Shown: piece by piece, positions 9,334 through 17,702 of the stretch
Numbering within the stretch: the stretch's first letter is position 1
How the letters are laid out: every line of letters starts with the position of its first letter
From: Bacteroidota bacterium
GTDB taxonomy: Bacteria > Bacteroidota > Bacteroidia > Chitinophagales > Chitinophagaceae
Reading direction: 5' to 3'
NCBI GenBank assembly: GCA_018267575.1
Contig: JAFDYF010000069.1
Coordinates: 186,001-250,000, forward strand
Length of the DNA: 64,000 bases
Notes under the pieces: generated by a model
Seen by the model: the letters and a program-made list of their open reading frames with translations, nothing else
The model's database searches: none
Told to the model about the DNA's origin: nothing
Position numbers and translations under genes: made by a program

Positions 9334-11181
9334 TCACATCCTTTCAGGTACTTTGATCCCCAATAAGGCCATGGAATTTTTTAAGGTGGTGGCTGTAAGT
9401 TGCGCGATCTGCAATCTCAATTCTTTTTTATCTGGCGTTTCTGCTTTTGCAATGGAATGTTCGGCATAAAAAGAGTTGAAATTTTTCGCTAGATCAAAAG
9501 CATAGCTCGCAATTAAGGATGGGCTCATGTCTTGACAAGCCTGCTCGATGATAGCGGGATATTTTTCAAGGTTGATAATCAGTTTCTTTTCCAAAGGAAG
9601 TAAAAAATTTATTCCAGGTTTATCTCGATTTGACTCCTTACAACTCACTCCCGACTCTTGATCTCCGATTCTTGACTCCAGAGTTTCGACTCCCGACTCT
9701 CTTTCCTTTCTCAATATCGATTTGATCCTAGCATGTGCATATTGAATAAAAGTGGCCGTATATCCATGCAGGTCAATGGATTCTTCCGTATTAAAAAGCA
9801 TCCGTTTTTTAGGGTCTACCCTGAGCAGGAAAAATTTCAGTCCGCCGATACCGATCATTTCATACAAGTCTTTCAACTCTTCATCTGTAAAGCCCTCAGT
9901 TTTTCCTTGTTCCTTGGTTTTTCTTTCGGCTTCATGGATCATTTCGTCCACAATATCATCCGCATCCACCACATTCCCTTCGCGGGTTTTCATTCTTCCA
10001 GTAGGCAATTCTACCATGCCATAACTCAAATGGAAAATATGGTCGGCCGCAGGGATCTTCAGCTTTTGACAAATCAGTTTCAGTACTTTGAAATGGTAGT
10101 TTTGTTCATCTCCCACCACATATATGCTCTCATCGCAGTGATATTCTTCGTATTTATTAACGGCAAGGCCTATGTCCTGTGTTATATAAACGGCCGTGCC
10201 ATCCTTGCGTTGAACAATTTTTTCATCCAACCCATCTGCAGTTAGGTCAATCCATACACTGCCATCCTCTTTTTTGAAAAATACTTTCTGCTCCAATCCA
10301 TACTGCACTAATTTTTTTCCTAAAAGATAGGTATCACTTTCATAATAGGTTTTGTCAAAATCACTCCCAATTTTTTTATAGGTTTCTTCAAAACCGGCGT
10401 ACACCCAACTATTCATTTTTTTCCAAAGGGCAATTACTGCTGGGTTTCCTGCTTCCCAGTCAATCAGCATTTGCTGCGCCGCTTTCATAATGGGAGCTTC
10501 CTTTTCAGCTTCTTCTTTGCTCATGCCGGTGGCCTGCAACCCTTCCACTTGTTTTTTATATTCACTTCCAAAACGCACGTAATAATCGCCTACAAAATGG
10601 TCGCCCTTAGTGCCCGTGGTTTCCGGTGTGGCACCGTTGGCAAAAAGTTGCCAAGCTATCATACTCTTGCATATATGGATACCACGGTCATTAGCAATAC
10701 AGGTTTTCACGGTGTCGTAACCGTTGGCCTTATAAATGGCTGAAATGCTCCAGCCTAAAAAATTATTGCGCAAATGGCCAAGATGTAAAGGTTTGTTGGT
10801 ATTGGGGCTGGAGTATTCCACCATTACTTTTTGGTTGGTCTTTTCCTTTTGCCCGAATTCGTTTATTGAATAATTGTTTTGTAGGAACGAGGCCCAATAT
10901 CCGTCAGCCACAGATAGGTTGAGAAAACCTTTGATGATATTAAAACCGGAAAAAAGGGTTGGATATTTTATTATCAATAGTCCTCCCAATTCATTGCCCA
11001 AGGCATCTGGCGATTTTTTGAGTGTTTTAACAAAAGAGAAAAGTACTACGGTATAATCACCCTCAAATTCTGGCTTCGTTTCATTTACAAGTATGTCATT
11101 TGGCTGAATCTCATGCTGGTATAGTTCGCTGATAGCTTTTTTTGTGTTTTCCTTGATCTGGCTGATAATATCCATGCTCAT
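9334..11181 (-). CDS. argS: Arginyl-tRNA synthetase carrying a repeat-derived insertion
   Basis: About 615 aa. Class I synthetase features are clear: the HIGH-type motif HLGHLRNNFLG after SSPNTNKP, the KMSK-like region GRMKTREGNVV, and a C-terminal DALR anticodon-binding domain. ATG 11181 or 11175 are both plausible starts; the TTG-less extension to 11205 adds residues outside the family alignment. Between the helix IKSILRKER and the segment EKKLIINLEKYP, at about residues 494-517, lies a hydrophilic stretch encoded by ten consecutive 7-nt repeat units. This is not normal ArgS sequence but it keeps the frame open, and it sits in a surface linker of the anticodon-binding domain, so activity is probably retained (inference). 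Confidence 0.93.
   Translation of the reverse strand: MSMDIISQIKENTKKAISELYQHEIQPNDILVNETKPEFEGDYTVVLFSFVKTLKKSPDALGNELGGLLIIKYPTLFSGFNIIKGFLNLSVADGYWASFLQNNYSINEFGQKEKTNQKVMVEYSSPNTNKPLHLGHLRNNFLGWSISAIYKANGYDTVKTCIANDRGIHICKSMIAWQLFANGATPETTGTKGDHFVGDYYVRFGSEYKKQVEGLQATGMSKEEAEKEAPIMKAAQQMLIDWEAGNPAVIALWKKMNSWVYAGFEETYKKIGSDFDKTYYESDTYLLGKKLVQYGLEQKVFFKKEDGSVWIDLTADGLDEKIVQRKDGTAVYITQDIGLAVNKYEEYHCDESIYVVGDEQNYHFKVLKLICQKLKIPAADHIFHLSYGMVELPTGRMKTREGNVVDADDIVDEMIHEAERKTKEQGKTEGFTDEELKDLYEMIGIGGLKFFLLRVDPKKRMLFNTEESIDLHGYTATFIQYAHARIKSILRKERESGVETLESRIGDQESGVSCKESNRDKPGINFLLPLEKKLIINLEKYPAIIEQACQDMSPSLIASYAFDLAKNFNSFYAEHSIAKAETPDKKELRLQIAQLTATTLKNSMALLGIKVPERM
9632..9701. repeat. Heptameric tandem repeat array inside argS
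   Basis: Ten head-to-tail 7-nt units with consensus near GACTCCC/GACTCTT occupy exactly 70 nt within the coding sequence of argS. The units are degenerate but the 7-nt register never slips. The same kind of array occurs in spacers elsewhere in the window. Heptameric STRR arrays of this style are known from cyanobacteria; relationship by descent is not implied. Confidence 0.85.
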
Positions 11182-11299
11182 TTTATATTGGCGCAAAAAT
11201 AGCATTTTCAGTTGAAGACAGGGGTTGCAGATTGTGAACCACCTTAATAAGCAATCAATTGGTAACAGGCTTTTAACGGTTAGGGAAATTGAATTATAT

Positions 11300-11307
11300 T
11301 ATCTTTG
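11300..11307 (+). promoter_or_regulatory. Candidate -7 element for gtrA
   Basis: TATCTTTG fits the Bacteroidota -7 consensus TAnnTTTG exactly and lies 22 nt before ATG 11330. I see no convincing -33 partner at the usual spacing. Confidence 0.3.
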
Positions 11308-11329
11308 CGGCTTTAATAAAAATTTTGGG

Positions 11330-11815
11330 ATGCCCAAAAACGCAATAAGAAATTTTATTGATTTTTTTTATCCGCCCTTTCAAAAGTTGATGCCCATACA
11401 AACTTTCCGCTATGCTGCATGTGGTGGAGCTAATACAGTGTTGGATATCGGTCTGTTTGCTATTAACTATAATTTTGTTTTGCACAAACAAGTGCTGAAC
11501 TTGGGTTTTCTAGCATTTGAGCCTTATACGGCCGCCTTTATCATGTCATTTTGTGTGAGCTTCCCTGTTGGCTTTTTTTTGATGCGCTATATTGTGTTTA
11601 CCCAGTCAACCTTGCATGGACGGGTGCAACTGTTCCGTTATTTCCTGTTGGTAACTACCTGCATTTTTCTGAACTATGTGTTCATCAAACTTTTTGTGGA
11701 GAAGTTCCATTTCTACCCAACCATTGCTAAAATGGCTACGACCGTGATCGTGATTGCCTTCAGCTATCTTACACAGAAGCATTTTACTTTTAAAACGGCA
11801 GCCACAAAGCCCTAA
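11330..11815 (+). CDS. GtrA family membrane protein
   Basis: 161-aa protein with four predicted membrane helices and the GtrA-domain opening FRYAACGGANTVLDIGLF, ending KHFTFK as in the family. GtrA proteins are thought to move or position polyprenyl-linked sugars for glycosylation of surface polymers. ATG 11330 is preferred over upstream starts because the conserved IDFFYPPFQKLMP segment begins just after it and a -7 promoter element sits between. Its stop overlaps that of the convergent gene by a few bases. Confidence 0.85.
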   Translation: MPKNAIRNFIDFFYPPFQKLMPIQTFRYAACGGANTVLDIGLFAINYNFVLHKQVLNLGFLAFEPYTAAFIMSFCVSFPVGFFLMRYIVFTQSTLHGRVQLFRYFLLVTTCIFLNYVFIKLFVEKFHFYPTIAKMATTVIVIAFSYLTQKHFTFKTAATKP

Positions 11816-12264
11816 GAGTGGAAATCGCCCTGTAATTTGTTCAACAGGTTCAGTTTGGAAATACTGCCTTTAATGCCATTCAACTGGTAGCCAATCATTT
11901 TCTTTAGGCTATCATATATGTAGGATTCGTTCAGCACCTTTTTATAAGCCTTGGTTAGGAGCATTTCATTTTTTTCGCAGACTTCCAGTATATTTTTTTC
12001 TGCAATTGTGCTTTCTTGCAAAGGTTCAGGCTTATCCTGGATCATTTTAGGCTCGCCTCCCAAACTTTTGATTAAGGAACTGAGTTCATTGGCATACTGG
12101 TTGTTTTCGGTGGCCAGACTAATGATGGTTTCGTGCGTCTGTTTGTTTTTGATGCCAGCGGCAAAACCCTCCAATTTCTTTTTGGCCTTTAATAAGGCAT
12201 GCAATAATTGGTTGAGCCGCTGAACGGTATGTGTTCTTGCTAGTAGAGGAGTGGCGCTGGTCAT
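11812..12264 (-). CDS. DUF2383/PA2169-like four-helix protein
   Basis: 150-aa all-helical cytoplasmic protein. The pattern of a first helix (LNQLLHALLKAKKKLEGFAAG), a TENNQYANELSSLIKSLGG turn and later amphipathic helices matches the ferritin-like DUF2383 group, whose function is not settled. No strict iron ligand set is evident to me. It converges with gtrA and its AT-rich upstream region separates it from the small gene at 12490. Confidence 0.6.
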   Translation of the reverse strand: MTSATPLLARTHTVQRLNQLLHALLKAKKKLEGFAAGIKNKQTHETIISLATENNQYANELSSLIKSLGGEPKMIQDKPEPLQESTIAEKNILEVCEKNEMLLTKAYKKVLNESYIYDSLKKMIGYQLNGIKGSISKLNLLNKLQGDFHS

Positions 12265-12394
12265 ATTATTAGTTTTTTGGGTAAGAAAATATGGATGATT
12301 AGGTATTCATGTAATTTAACCTATTTGGTCAATTATTATACCAGTTTAGGGAAATTTAATCTGTAATTCATATGGGAAAGTGAAAAATAAAAAA

Positions 12395-12415
12395 GCTACC
12401 GTTGGGAAACGGTAG
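12395..12415 (-). terminator. Rho-independent terminator of a small minus-strand transcript
   Basis: A perfect 9-bp stem GCTACCGTT/AACGGTAGC with a 3-nt loop is followed, on the minus strand, by a T-rich run (TTTTTTATTTTT). It lies 75 nt downstream of the 41-codon frame at 12490-12615, so it would end that transcript. Confidence 0.75.
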
Positions 12416-12489
12416 CCGTAACCAAAACTAACGACTGAGAAAGGAATAGGGTTGGGGTTGAAGTCCAGATAATAGGTTGGTTTTTTAGC

Positions 12490-12615
12490 TCAATTTGCTT
12501 TTTCCGGATCTCTCAACAGGAGAAAATAGGCCATTGCGACCAAAAAAAATAAAAAGACCGATAATCCATATTCTAAGGTTTGGAGGGTTTTCACATAACT
12601 TAGTAGACTGTTCAT
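12490..12615 (-). CDS. Small single-pass membrane protein
   Basis: A 41-codon frame from ATG 12615 to TGA 12490. The product has a polar N-terminus (MNSLLSYVKTLQTLEYG), one strong hydrophobic segment of about 17 residues (LSVFLFFLVAMAYFLLL) and a charged end (RDPEKAN), the topology of a one-helix membrane micropeptide. An A-rich leader precedes it and a strong terminator in the same direction follows it, which is why I treat it as real. No family is recognised; single-helix respiratory-complex subunits look similar but that is only a resemblance. Confidence 0.55.
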   Translation of the reverse strand: MNSLLSYVKTLQTLEYGLSVFLFFLVAMAYFLLLRDPEKAN

Positions 12616-12941
12616 AAAGCTGTTTTTAATTTTTGTTATCGATTAAAAAAGCTTTCATAGAGCACCAGTCCGGTAGGGTGCAGGGGGTAGGTATTATTGC
12701 TGCCATCTTCGCATTTGTTCCATCCATGCTTAAACCATTATACCCCAAATTTACAGCCCGTATAAGCCCTTTTAAAGAGTGTGCTTACCCAAAATTGGCA
12801 GGTATGAAGACGGGTTTCTTTCCGTATTTATACCCAATGACAGGAGTTCTCCTGGGTTTGGGGTTTTACTGCCAATTTTTCACGTTTTGGCTCATGGCAT
12901 AATGATTGACAATCAAGAATGAACATTAAATTCATAATTAT
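12616..12941. other. Intergenic region upstream of dnaK
   Basis: 326 nt without a convincing gene. An 89-codon plus-strand frame here starts with TTG, has biased composition and no family resemblance, so it is not called. The stretch must hold the dnaK promoter and that of the small minus-strand gene; I find no clear TAnnTTTG pair and no CIRCE-type inverted repeat. Confidence 0.5.
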
Positions 12942-14849
12942 ATGGGAAAAATAATAGGAATAGATCTGGGAACAACCAATAGTTGCGTTGCCGTGATGGA
13001 AGGCAATGAGCCAGTTGTGATACCAAACGATGAAGGCAGGCGTACAACCCCTTCTGTGGTAGCTTTTCTAAAAAACGGCGAACGTAAGGTAGGCGACCCT
13101 GCTAAACGTCAGGCTATCACCAACCCCCAAAACACCATCATGTCAGTGAAGCGTTTTATGGGACGCAGGTATGATGAAGTGACAAATGAGATCAGCCACT
13201 GGAGCTATAAAGTAGTAAAAGGTGACAATAATACTTGCCGAATTGACATCGAAGGCAGACAGTATACCCCACAGGAGATCTCCGCGATGATTCTTCAGAA
13301 AATGAAGAAAACAGCCGAAGATTATCTGGGTCAGGAAGTAAATGAGGCTGTGATTACCGTGCCAGCCTATTTCAACGATGCACAGCGCCAGGCTACCAAA
13401 GAAGCTGGGGAAATCGCTGGCTTGAATGTGCGCAGGATCGTAAACGAGCCTACAGCCGCAGCCTTGGCCTACGGTCTCGACAAAAAGCATAAAGACGAAA
13501 AGATTGCCGTATTTGACTTGGGTGGTGGTACTTTCGATATCTCGGTATTGGAACTGGGCGATGGCGTTTTTGAAGTAAAATCCACTAACGGTGATACCCA
13601 CCTCGGTGGAGACGATTTTGATAAAGTGATCATGGACTGGCTGGCAGAAGAGTTCAAAAAAGATGAAAATATTGACCTTCGAAAAGACCCCTTGGCATTG
13701 CAGCGTTTGAAAGAAGCTGCAGAGAAAGCCAAAGTGGAACTGTCTTCTTCTACAGAAACAGAAATCAACCTGCCTTATGTTACGGCAGTAGACGGTGTAC
13801 CTAAACACTTAGTGAAGAAACTGACCCGTGCAAAATTTGAACAACTATCAGACAGTTTGTTCGAAAGATGTTTGAAACCTTGTGAGCAAGCATTGAAAGA
13901 TGCAGGTCTAACTACTGCACAAATTGATGAAGTGATTTTGGTGGGTGGTAGTACCCGTATCCCCAAAGTACAGGAGATTGTCGAAAAATTCTTTGGCAAA
14001 AAAGCCAACAAGAGCGTGAATCCCGATGAAGTGGTTGCCATTGGTGCTGCAATCCAAGGTGCGGTTTTGACTGGTGAAGTGAAAGATGTGCTCCTGTTGG
14101 ACGTAACCCCTCTTTCCTTAGGGATTGAGACCATGGGTGGTGTAATGACCCGTTTGATCGAGTCCAATACAACCATACCTACTAAAAAATCAGAAACATT
14201 TTCTACAGCGAGCGATAATCAACCCGGTGTACAGATTCATGTGCTGCAAGGTGAGCGCCCCATGGCTAATCAGAACAAGAGCTTGGGTATGTTCAACCTC
14301 GATAGTATTCCTCCTGCTCCTCGCGGTGTGCCTCAGATTGAAGTGATCTTTGATATTGACGCGAATGGTCTGCTGCATGTAACTGCTAAGGACAAGGGCA
14401 CAGGCAAGGAACAAAAAATCCGTATCGAGGCAGGTAGTGGTTTGAGCAAGGATGAAGTGGAAAAAATGAAGGCAGAGGCCAAAGCCAATGAAGCTACGGA
14501 TAAGGCTGCCCGTGAAAAAGTGGATAAGATGAACCAAGCCGACAGTTTGATTTTCCAAACTGAAAAGCAACTGAAGGAATATGGCGATAAAATCCCCGGC
14601 GATAAAAAAGCTCCGATTGAATCGGCTTTGACAAAATTGCGTGATGCGCATAAGAGCCAGGATATCGCAGCTATCGACACGGCTGTTGCTGAAATGAACG
14701 CCGCTTGGGCTACTGCTAGCGAGGATATGTACAAGGCCACACAAGCTGCTCAGCCCGGTGCTGAAGCAAATGCGGGCAACCATCAACAAACCAATACAGG
14801 TGGTGGTGCTGAAAATGTGACCGATGCAGAGTTTGAAGAAGTGAAATAA
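12942..14849 (+). CDS. dnaK: Chaperone protein DnaK (Hsp70)
   Basis: 635-aa Hsp70 that folds and protects client proteins in an ATP cycle with DnaJ and GrpE (not in this window). The N-terminal signature [16 protein letters not shown], the phosphate-binding [19 protein letters not shown], and [14 protein letters not shown] are all present. The substrate domain ([19 protein letters not shown]) and lid follow, with a Q/G/N-rich tail ending in the acidic DAEFEEVK. It stands alone as a single gene with its own terminator. Confidence 0.98.
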   Translation: MGKIIGIDLGTTNSCVAVMEGNEPVVIPNDEGRRTTPSVVAFLKNGERKVGDPAKRQAITNPQNTIMSVKRFMGRRYDEVTNEISHWSYKVVKGDNNTCRIDIEGRQYTPQEISAMILQKMKKTAEDYLGQEVNEAVITVPAYFNDAQRQATKEAGEIAGLNVRRIVNEPTAAALAYGLDKKHKDEKIAVFDLGGGTFDISVLELGDGVFEVKSTNGDTHLGGDDFDKVIMDWLAEEFKKDENIDLRKDPLALQRLKEAAEKAKVELSSSTETEINLPYVTAVDGVPKHLVKKLTRAKFEQLSDSLFERCLKPCEQALKDAGLTTAQIDEVILVGGSTRIPKVQEIVEKFFGKKANKSVNPDEVVAIGAAIQGAVLTGEVKDVLLLDVTPLSLGIETMGGVMTRLIESNTTIPTKKSETFSTASDNQPGVQIHVLQGERPMANQNKSLGMFNLDSIPPAPRGVPQIEVIFDIDANGLLHVTAKDKGTGKEQKIRIEAGSGLSKDEVEKMKAEAKANEATDKAAREKVDKMNQADSLIFQTEKQLKEYGDKIPGDKKAPIESALTKLRDAHKSQDIAAIDTAVAEMNAAWATASEDMYKATQAAQPGAEANAGNHQQTNTGGGAENVTDAEFEEVK

Positions 14850-14874
14850 GTTACAGCTAACATAAATGAATAAG

Positions 14875-14904
14875 AATCCCCTCTTTTTCGAGGGGATTTT
14901 TTAT
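14875..14904 (+). terminator. Rho-independent terminator of dnaK
   Basis: Nine-base stem AATCCCCTC/GAGGGGATT (14875-14883 with 14890-14898) around a T-rich 6-nt loop, followed at once by a run of T, 25 nt after the dnaK stop codon. Confidence 0.9.
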
Positions 14905-15090
14905 TGCCCCAACGATTTTACTACTATGGGGCATCCGTTGCGTCGCACTCTTGTACGGTAGAAATTCAATTCGACTTACGCTATCGAAGCCTCTTGAGCC
15001 AATCAAAGATTGAGGGATCCCATTCTTTTCAAATTCTTTTAAGTATACTGGGCGCAGAGCCCCTACTTAAAAAAATATTTTTCGTTGTTA
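14905..15090. other. Hairpin-rich leader region before the XRE-S24 regulator
   Basis: No gene is supported here. Several inverted repeats are visible: GCCCC at 14906 pairing with GGGGC, CCGT/ACGG around a GC-rich segment, and a compound hairpin at 15037-15072 (TTTTAAGTA paired with TACTTAAAA enclosing GGGC/GCCC). The compound hairpin could be a structured 5' region or a weak terminator. Whether this stretch is an interspersed repeat cannot be told from one window. Confidence 0.4.
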
Positions 15091-15102
15091 AAAAAATTAG
15101 TA

Positions 15103-15117
15103 ATTTAGCAACTAAAT
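15103..15117. promoter_or_regulatory. Candidate autoregulatory operator of the XRE-S24 regulator
   Basis: ATTTAGCAACTAAAT is a perfect 6-bp inverted repeat around CAA, 9 nt upstream of the regulator's ATG, and additional TTAG half-sites flank it (15096-15099 and 15120-15123). HTH-XRE repressors commonly bind such sites over their own promoters. Confidence 0.4.
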
Positions 15118-15126
15118 ATATTAGTT

Positions 15127-15879
15127 ATGTCAATTGCCTGCAGAAACCTCAAATACCTGCGCAAGCTGCGTGGATGGACACAGGAAGAGTTTGCCGCCAA
15201 ATTAAAGATCAAAAGGTCCTTATTGGGTGCTTATGAAGAAGAGCGTGCCGATCCCCGTATCGAAGTGTTGGAAAAAGTAGGGGATATGTTCAAGCTTTCC
15301 CTGGACGAGTTGTTGCGCAAGGAATTGAACGAAGCCAAAGGCAGCAGCTATATGGCCAAAAGAAGGGCAATGAAATTGGCCGCAGCTTCCAATGAAATTC
15401 AATTGGTGCCTGTTAAGGCGGCTGCTGGTTATTTGGCTGGCTATGGCGATCCCGAGTTTTTGGATGAGCTCAATACTTTTACATTGCCCATGCTTGCCCC
15501 GGGGCAATACCGGGCTTTCGAAATTGTGGGTGATTCCATGCTGCCTACCCAAAGTGGCTCCGTGATCGTGGGCGAAAAAGTGGATGATACCAATGAGGTG
15601 AAGAGCAATGAAACTTATATCGTTGTTTCCCGCAATGAGGGAATTGTGTACAAAAGAGTGATGAAAAACAATAAACTCAAGAACAAACTTACCCTGATTA
15701 GTGATAATACCGCCTATCAACCTTATCATGTGAATACGGATGATGTGATTGAAATCTGGAAGGCACAAATGATCATCAGCAAGGCCAATGCCCAACCCCG
15801 TTGGGATGTAAACCAACTGGCTAGCTTGGTAAGCAATTTGCAGGAACAGGTAAGTGTGATGAAAAAGAAAATGAACTAA
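15127..15879 (+). CDS. XRE-family transcriptional regulator with S24 (LexA/CI-like) domain
   Basis: 250-aa regulator with an N-terminal helix-turn-helix (LRGWTQEEFAAKLKIKRSLLGAYE, about residues 15-40) and a C-terminal LexA-like S24 domain. The S24 serine is in FEIVGDSMLP and a candidate catalytic Lys follows in EGIVYKRVMKN, so both halves of the Ser-Lys dyad are in place. A linker Ala-Gly pair that could be a self-cleavage site is present (AAGYLAGYG), and a coiled-coil-like tail ends the protein. Such proteins can be SOS-like or phage-type switches; here no phage genes are nearby, so it is probably a chromosomal regulator. Confidence 0.85.
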   Translation: MSIACRNLKYLRKLRGWTQEEFAAKLKIKRSLLGAYEEERADPRIEVLEKVGDMFKLSLDELLRKELNEAKGSSYMAKRRAMKLAAASNEIQLVPVKAAAGYLAGYGDPEFLDELNTFTLPMLAPGQYRAFEIVGDSMLPTQSGSVIVGEKVDDTNEVKSNETYIVVSRNEGIVYKRVMKNNKLKNKLTLISDNTAYQPYHVNTDDVIEIWKAQMIISKANAQPRWDVNQLASLVSNLQEQVSVMKKKMN

Positions 15880-15948
15880 GGGTCATTACAATCGATTTTT
15901 TTCAACCAATCATTTTGTCCTTTTAACGGCTTTGGTCTGGCTTATAAA

Positions 15949-15979
15949 GTCGCAACAACATTCAAAAAATTGTTGCGAC
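15949..15979. terminator. Strong hairpin downstream of the XRE-S24 gene
   Basis: A perfect 10-bp stem GTCGCAACAA/TTGTTGCGAC with an 11-nt loop, extended by ATAA/TTAT beyond a single mismatch, lies 70 nt after the stop codon. There is no immediate T-run, so it may act as a transcript-stabilising or factor-assisted terminator. Confidence 0.5.
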
Positions 15980-16095
15980 CTTATGGGATGGTATTGTTAT
16001 CCCTTTTTTTAAAACTTGTGATAGATAAGTGATGAGGCCAAATCGTTTTTATTTATTGAAATCATAGAGTATAAAGCAAAATCATAAATAATCAT

Positions 16096-16401
16096 ATGGT
16101 TATTCCAGCGCCCATTTTATCTAAAAACATCCACGACAAGGAATCCGTGCTGGAGGAGTTGCAAGTCATTCCCGGGGTAGGTCGGTCTATCGCAAACGAC
16201 CTATATAATATTGGTATACGGAAAGTTGGCGACCTGCGCAGAAAGAACCCTGAAAGGCTTTATCACCTTTCCAACCAATATGCAGGAGCCCAACAGGATT
16301 CTTGCCTGCTCTATGTGTTCCGCTGTGCAGTCTATTTTGCAGAAACAGCTAAACCGGATAAGGAAAAATTAAATTGGTGGTGGTGGAAGGATATGAAATG
16401 A
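16096..16401 (+). CDS. Helix-hairpin-helix protein of the Cdd1 (pathogenicity locus) family
   Basis: 101-aa protein with a helix-hairpin-helix core (LQVIPGVGRSIANDLYNIGIRKVGDL) and the Cdd1 hallmark C-terminal half (CLLYVFRCAVYFAETAKPD...LNWWWWKD). The HhH suggests DNA contact, but no enzymatic function is known for the family. It stands between an XRE regulator and the convergent pdeM. Confidence 0.8.
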   Translation: MVIPAPILSKNIHDKESVLEELQVIPGVGRSIANDLYNIGIRKVGDLRRKNPERLYHLSNQYAGAQQDSCLLYVFRCAVYFAETAKPDKEKLNWWWWKDMK

Positions 16402-16446
16402 TTTCTCGAATATCAACACTACTTTTTATTATTGACTTTTGAACCC

Positions 16447-17157
16447 CTATTGCAACTGGATAATCTTGTTGTTTACAATCCCAAAAACATGTTCATTTTT
16501 TTCCGGATGGATGATGGCGAGACCTGTAAAACGGCTAAATGCAGGTAGCACGGCATATTCCTTGCCAAAATAAAAACAGGGAAAACAGAGCGACTGTTTT
16601 CCATTCCCACTCATTCGAATGCCCGGATGGATATGTCCAGAGAAATAATAGTTGGGAGGTTGATTGGTTGATTGGTTAGGTGTAGGAGGGGCATGCTCCT
16701 TGATTGCCGATGGTCGATGGCTGATGACCGAGATATCGTGAATAAATGAAAAATGGTTTAGGGACATTTCCTCCTCTATTATCTGGATATTGGAGTCGGC
16801 ATACCAATCGTCATGTAAAATATCGTGGTTGCCTTTGATAAGACAAATAGAAAGACTGGGGAAATCATCCCGCCATTTTTTAAATAGCTCCAATTCCTTG
16901 TTTAGATGACTATGAAAAAAATCACCCACAATAATCAATTGTTTGGGCTGAAAATATTGGATCTGAGATACCAGCCTTTGCAGATCTTCCTTGTAAATAT
17001 TTTGTGGCACGGCAATGCCCGATTTTCTAAAATGACCCGTTTTTCCGAAATGCAAATCGGAAATAATCAGCGCTTTTTCTTCTTCCCAGAAAATCAAACG
17101 CTCTGCCGAAAGCCAAACCTGCTGTTCACGGATACGGTATGGGGTTGCAGATTGCAT
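16447..17157 (-). CDS. pdeM: Ligase-associated DNA damage response endonuclease PdeM
   Basis: 236-aa calcineurin-like metallophosphoesterase. Metal-binding motifs are complete: ISDLHFGKTGHFRK, VGDFFHSH, IKGNHD and FSGHIHPG. In bacteria this subfamily accompanies a DEXH helicase, an exonuclease and an ATP-dependent DNA ligase in a DNA-repair cassette; here the helicase is two genes upstream on the same strand, but the ligase and exonuclease are not in the window. Residues of about 141-168, between VHD-like core and GHIHPG, are a Pro/Asn/Gln-rich insertion encoded by short tandem repeats and are not typical of the family. Catalytic motifs flank it intact. Confidence 0.85.
   Translation of the reverse strand: MQSATPYRIREQQVWLSAERLIFWEEEKALIISDLHFGKTGHFRKSGIAVPQNIYKEDLQRLVSQIQYFQPKQLIIVGDFFHSHLNKELELFKKWRDDFPSLSICLIKGNHDILHDDWYADSNIQIIEEEMSLNHFSFIHDISVISHRPSAIKEHAPPTPNQSTNQPPNYYFSGHIHPGIRMSGNGKQSLCFPCFYFGKEYAVLPAFSRFTGLAIIHPEKNEHVFGIVNNKIIQLQ
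16654..16735. repeat. Short tandem repeats inside pdeM
   Basis: Two blocks: an 8-nt repeat GGTTGATT in tandem near 16659-16678, and five 7-nt units at 16701-16735 related to CGATGGT/TGATGAC. Both are inside the coding frame and together encode the atypical insertion of PdeM. Confidence 0.65.
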
Positions 17158-17176
17158 CAGGTTTCAATACTTTAGA

Positions 17177-17674
17177 TCAATCTTTTTCGCCTTCATGTTC
17201 AGGCTCGTCCGGTAAATTGTTTTTTACTTTGATATCATGACTAAGACTATCGGCCCATTTGATCAAATGGGCTTTTTGATCTTGGCTTAGTATGGCATCC
17301 CTATGGATCCATAGGTAACTATCCAAAGGCATCCATCCTTCTTTTTGTGAATCTATAATGCTTCTTAATTTTTTATATTGTTTTTTGGGAGTATAGCTGG
17401 CAAACTCGTTAAAGTTCAATTCATGTTTTCCCCCTTTAATATGGTTTTGTAACCACCAGGCCACGGGTTGAATATTATTATACCATGGGTAGCTGGTATT
17501 GTTACTATGGCAATCATAGCAAGATTTCTTCAGCACATCCTGCACATCGGTGGGAACTGTAAAATGTAGAGCTATATCATTGGGCGTTGGGTCGGTTGAT
17601 ATATTCTTTTTAGGATGAAAGAATTGGATCAGAATCAGTACAGCCAATAAAATGATCATAATTTTTCTTAACAT
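17177..17674 (-). CDS. Haem-binding domain protein (Haem_bd family)
   Basis: 165-aa protein anchored by one N-terminal membrane helix (about residues 5-18) with a single CYDCH haem-attachment motif (Cys52, Cys55, His56) followed by SNNTSYPWYNNIQPVAWWLQNHI, the signature of the Haem_bd domain found in Bacteroidota. It faces the periplasm. Its position between pdeM and the DEXH helicase gene on the same strand is odd, since the repair genes have no known link with cytochromes. Confidence 0.85.
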   Translation of the reverse strand: MLRKIMIILLAVLILIQFFHPKKNISTDPTPNDIALHFTVPTDVQDVLKKSCYDCHSNNTSYPWYNNIQPVAWWLQNHIKGGKHELNFNEFASYTPKKQYKKLRSIIDSQKEGWMPLDSYLWIHRDAILSQDQKAHLIKWADSLSHDIKVKNNLPDEPEHEGEKD

Positions 17675-17702
17675 GGGATGATTTTTTTTGTGAAATTAAA
17701 AA

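Noticed and set aside
12633..12902. 89-codon plus-strand frame before dnaK
   Set aside because: TTG start, no recognisable domain, no coupling to neighbours and lies in what should be promoter sequence.
13143..14789. Long antisense frames opposite dnaK (up to 221 codons)
   Set aside because: They mirror the codon pattern of dnaK and have no family likeness; ordinary shadow frames.
15220..15816. 198-codon antisense frame opposite the XRE-S24 gene
   Set aside because: Shadow of a confident coding sequence, His/Ile-rich composition without domain features.
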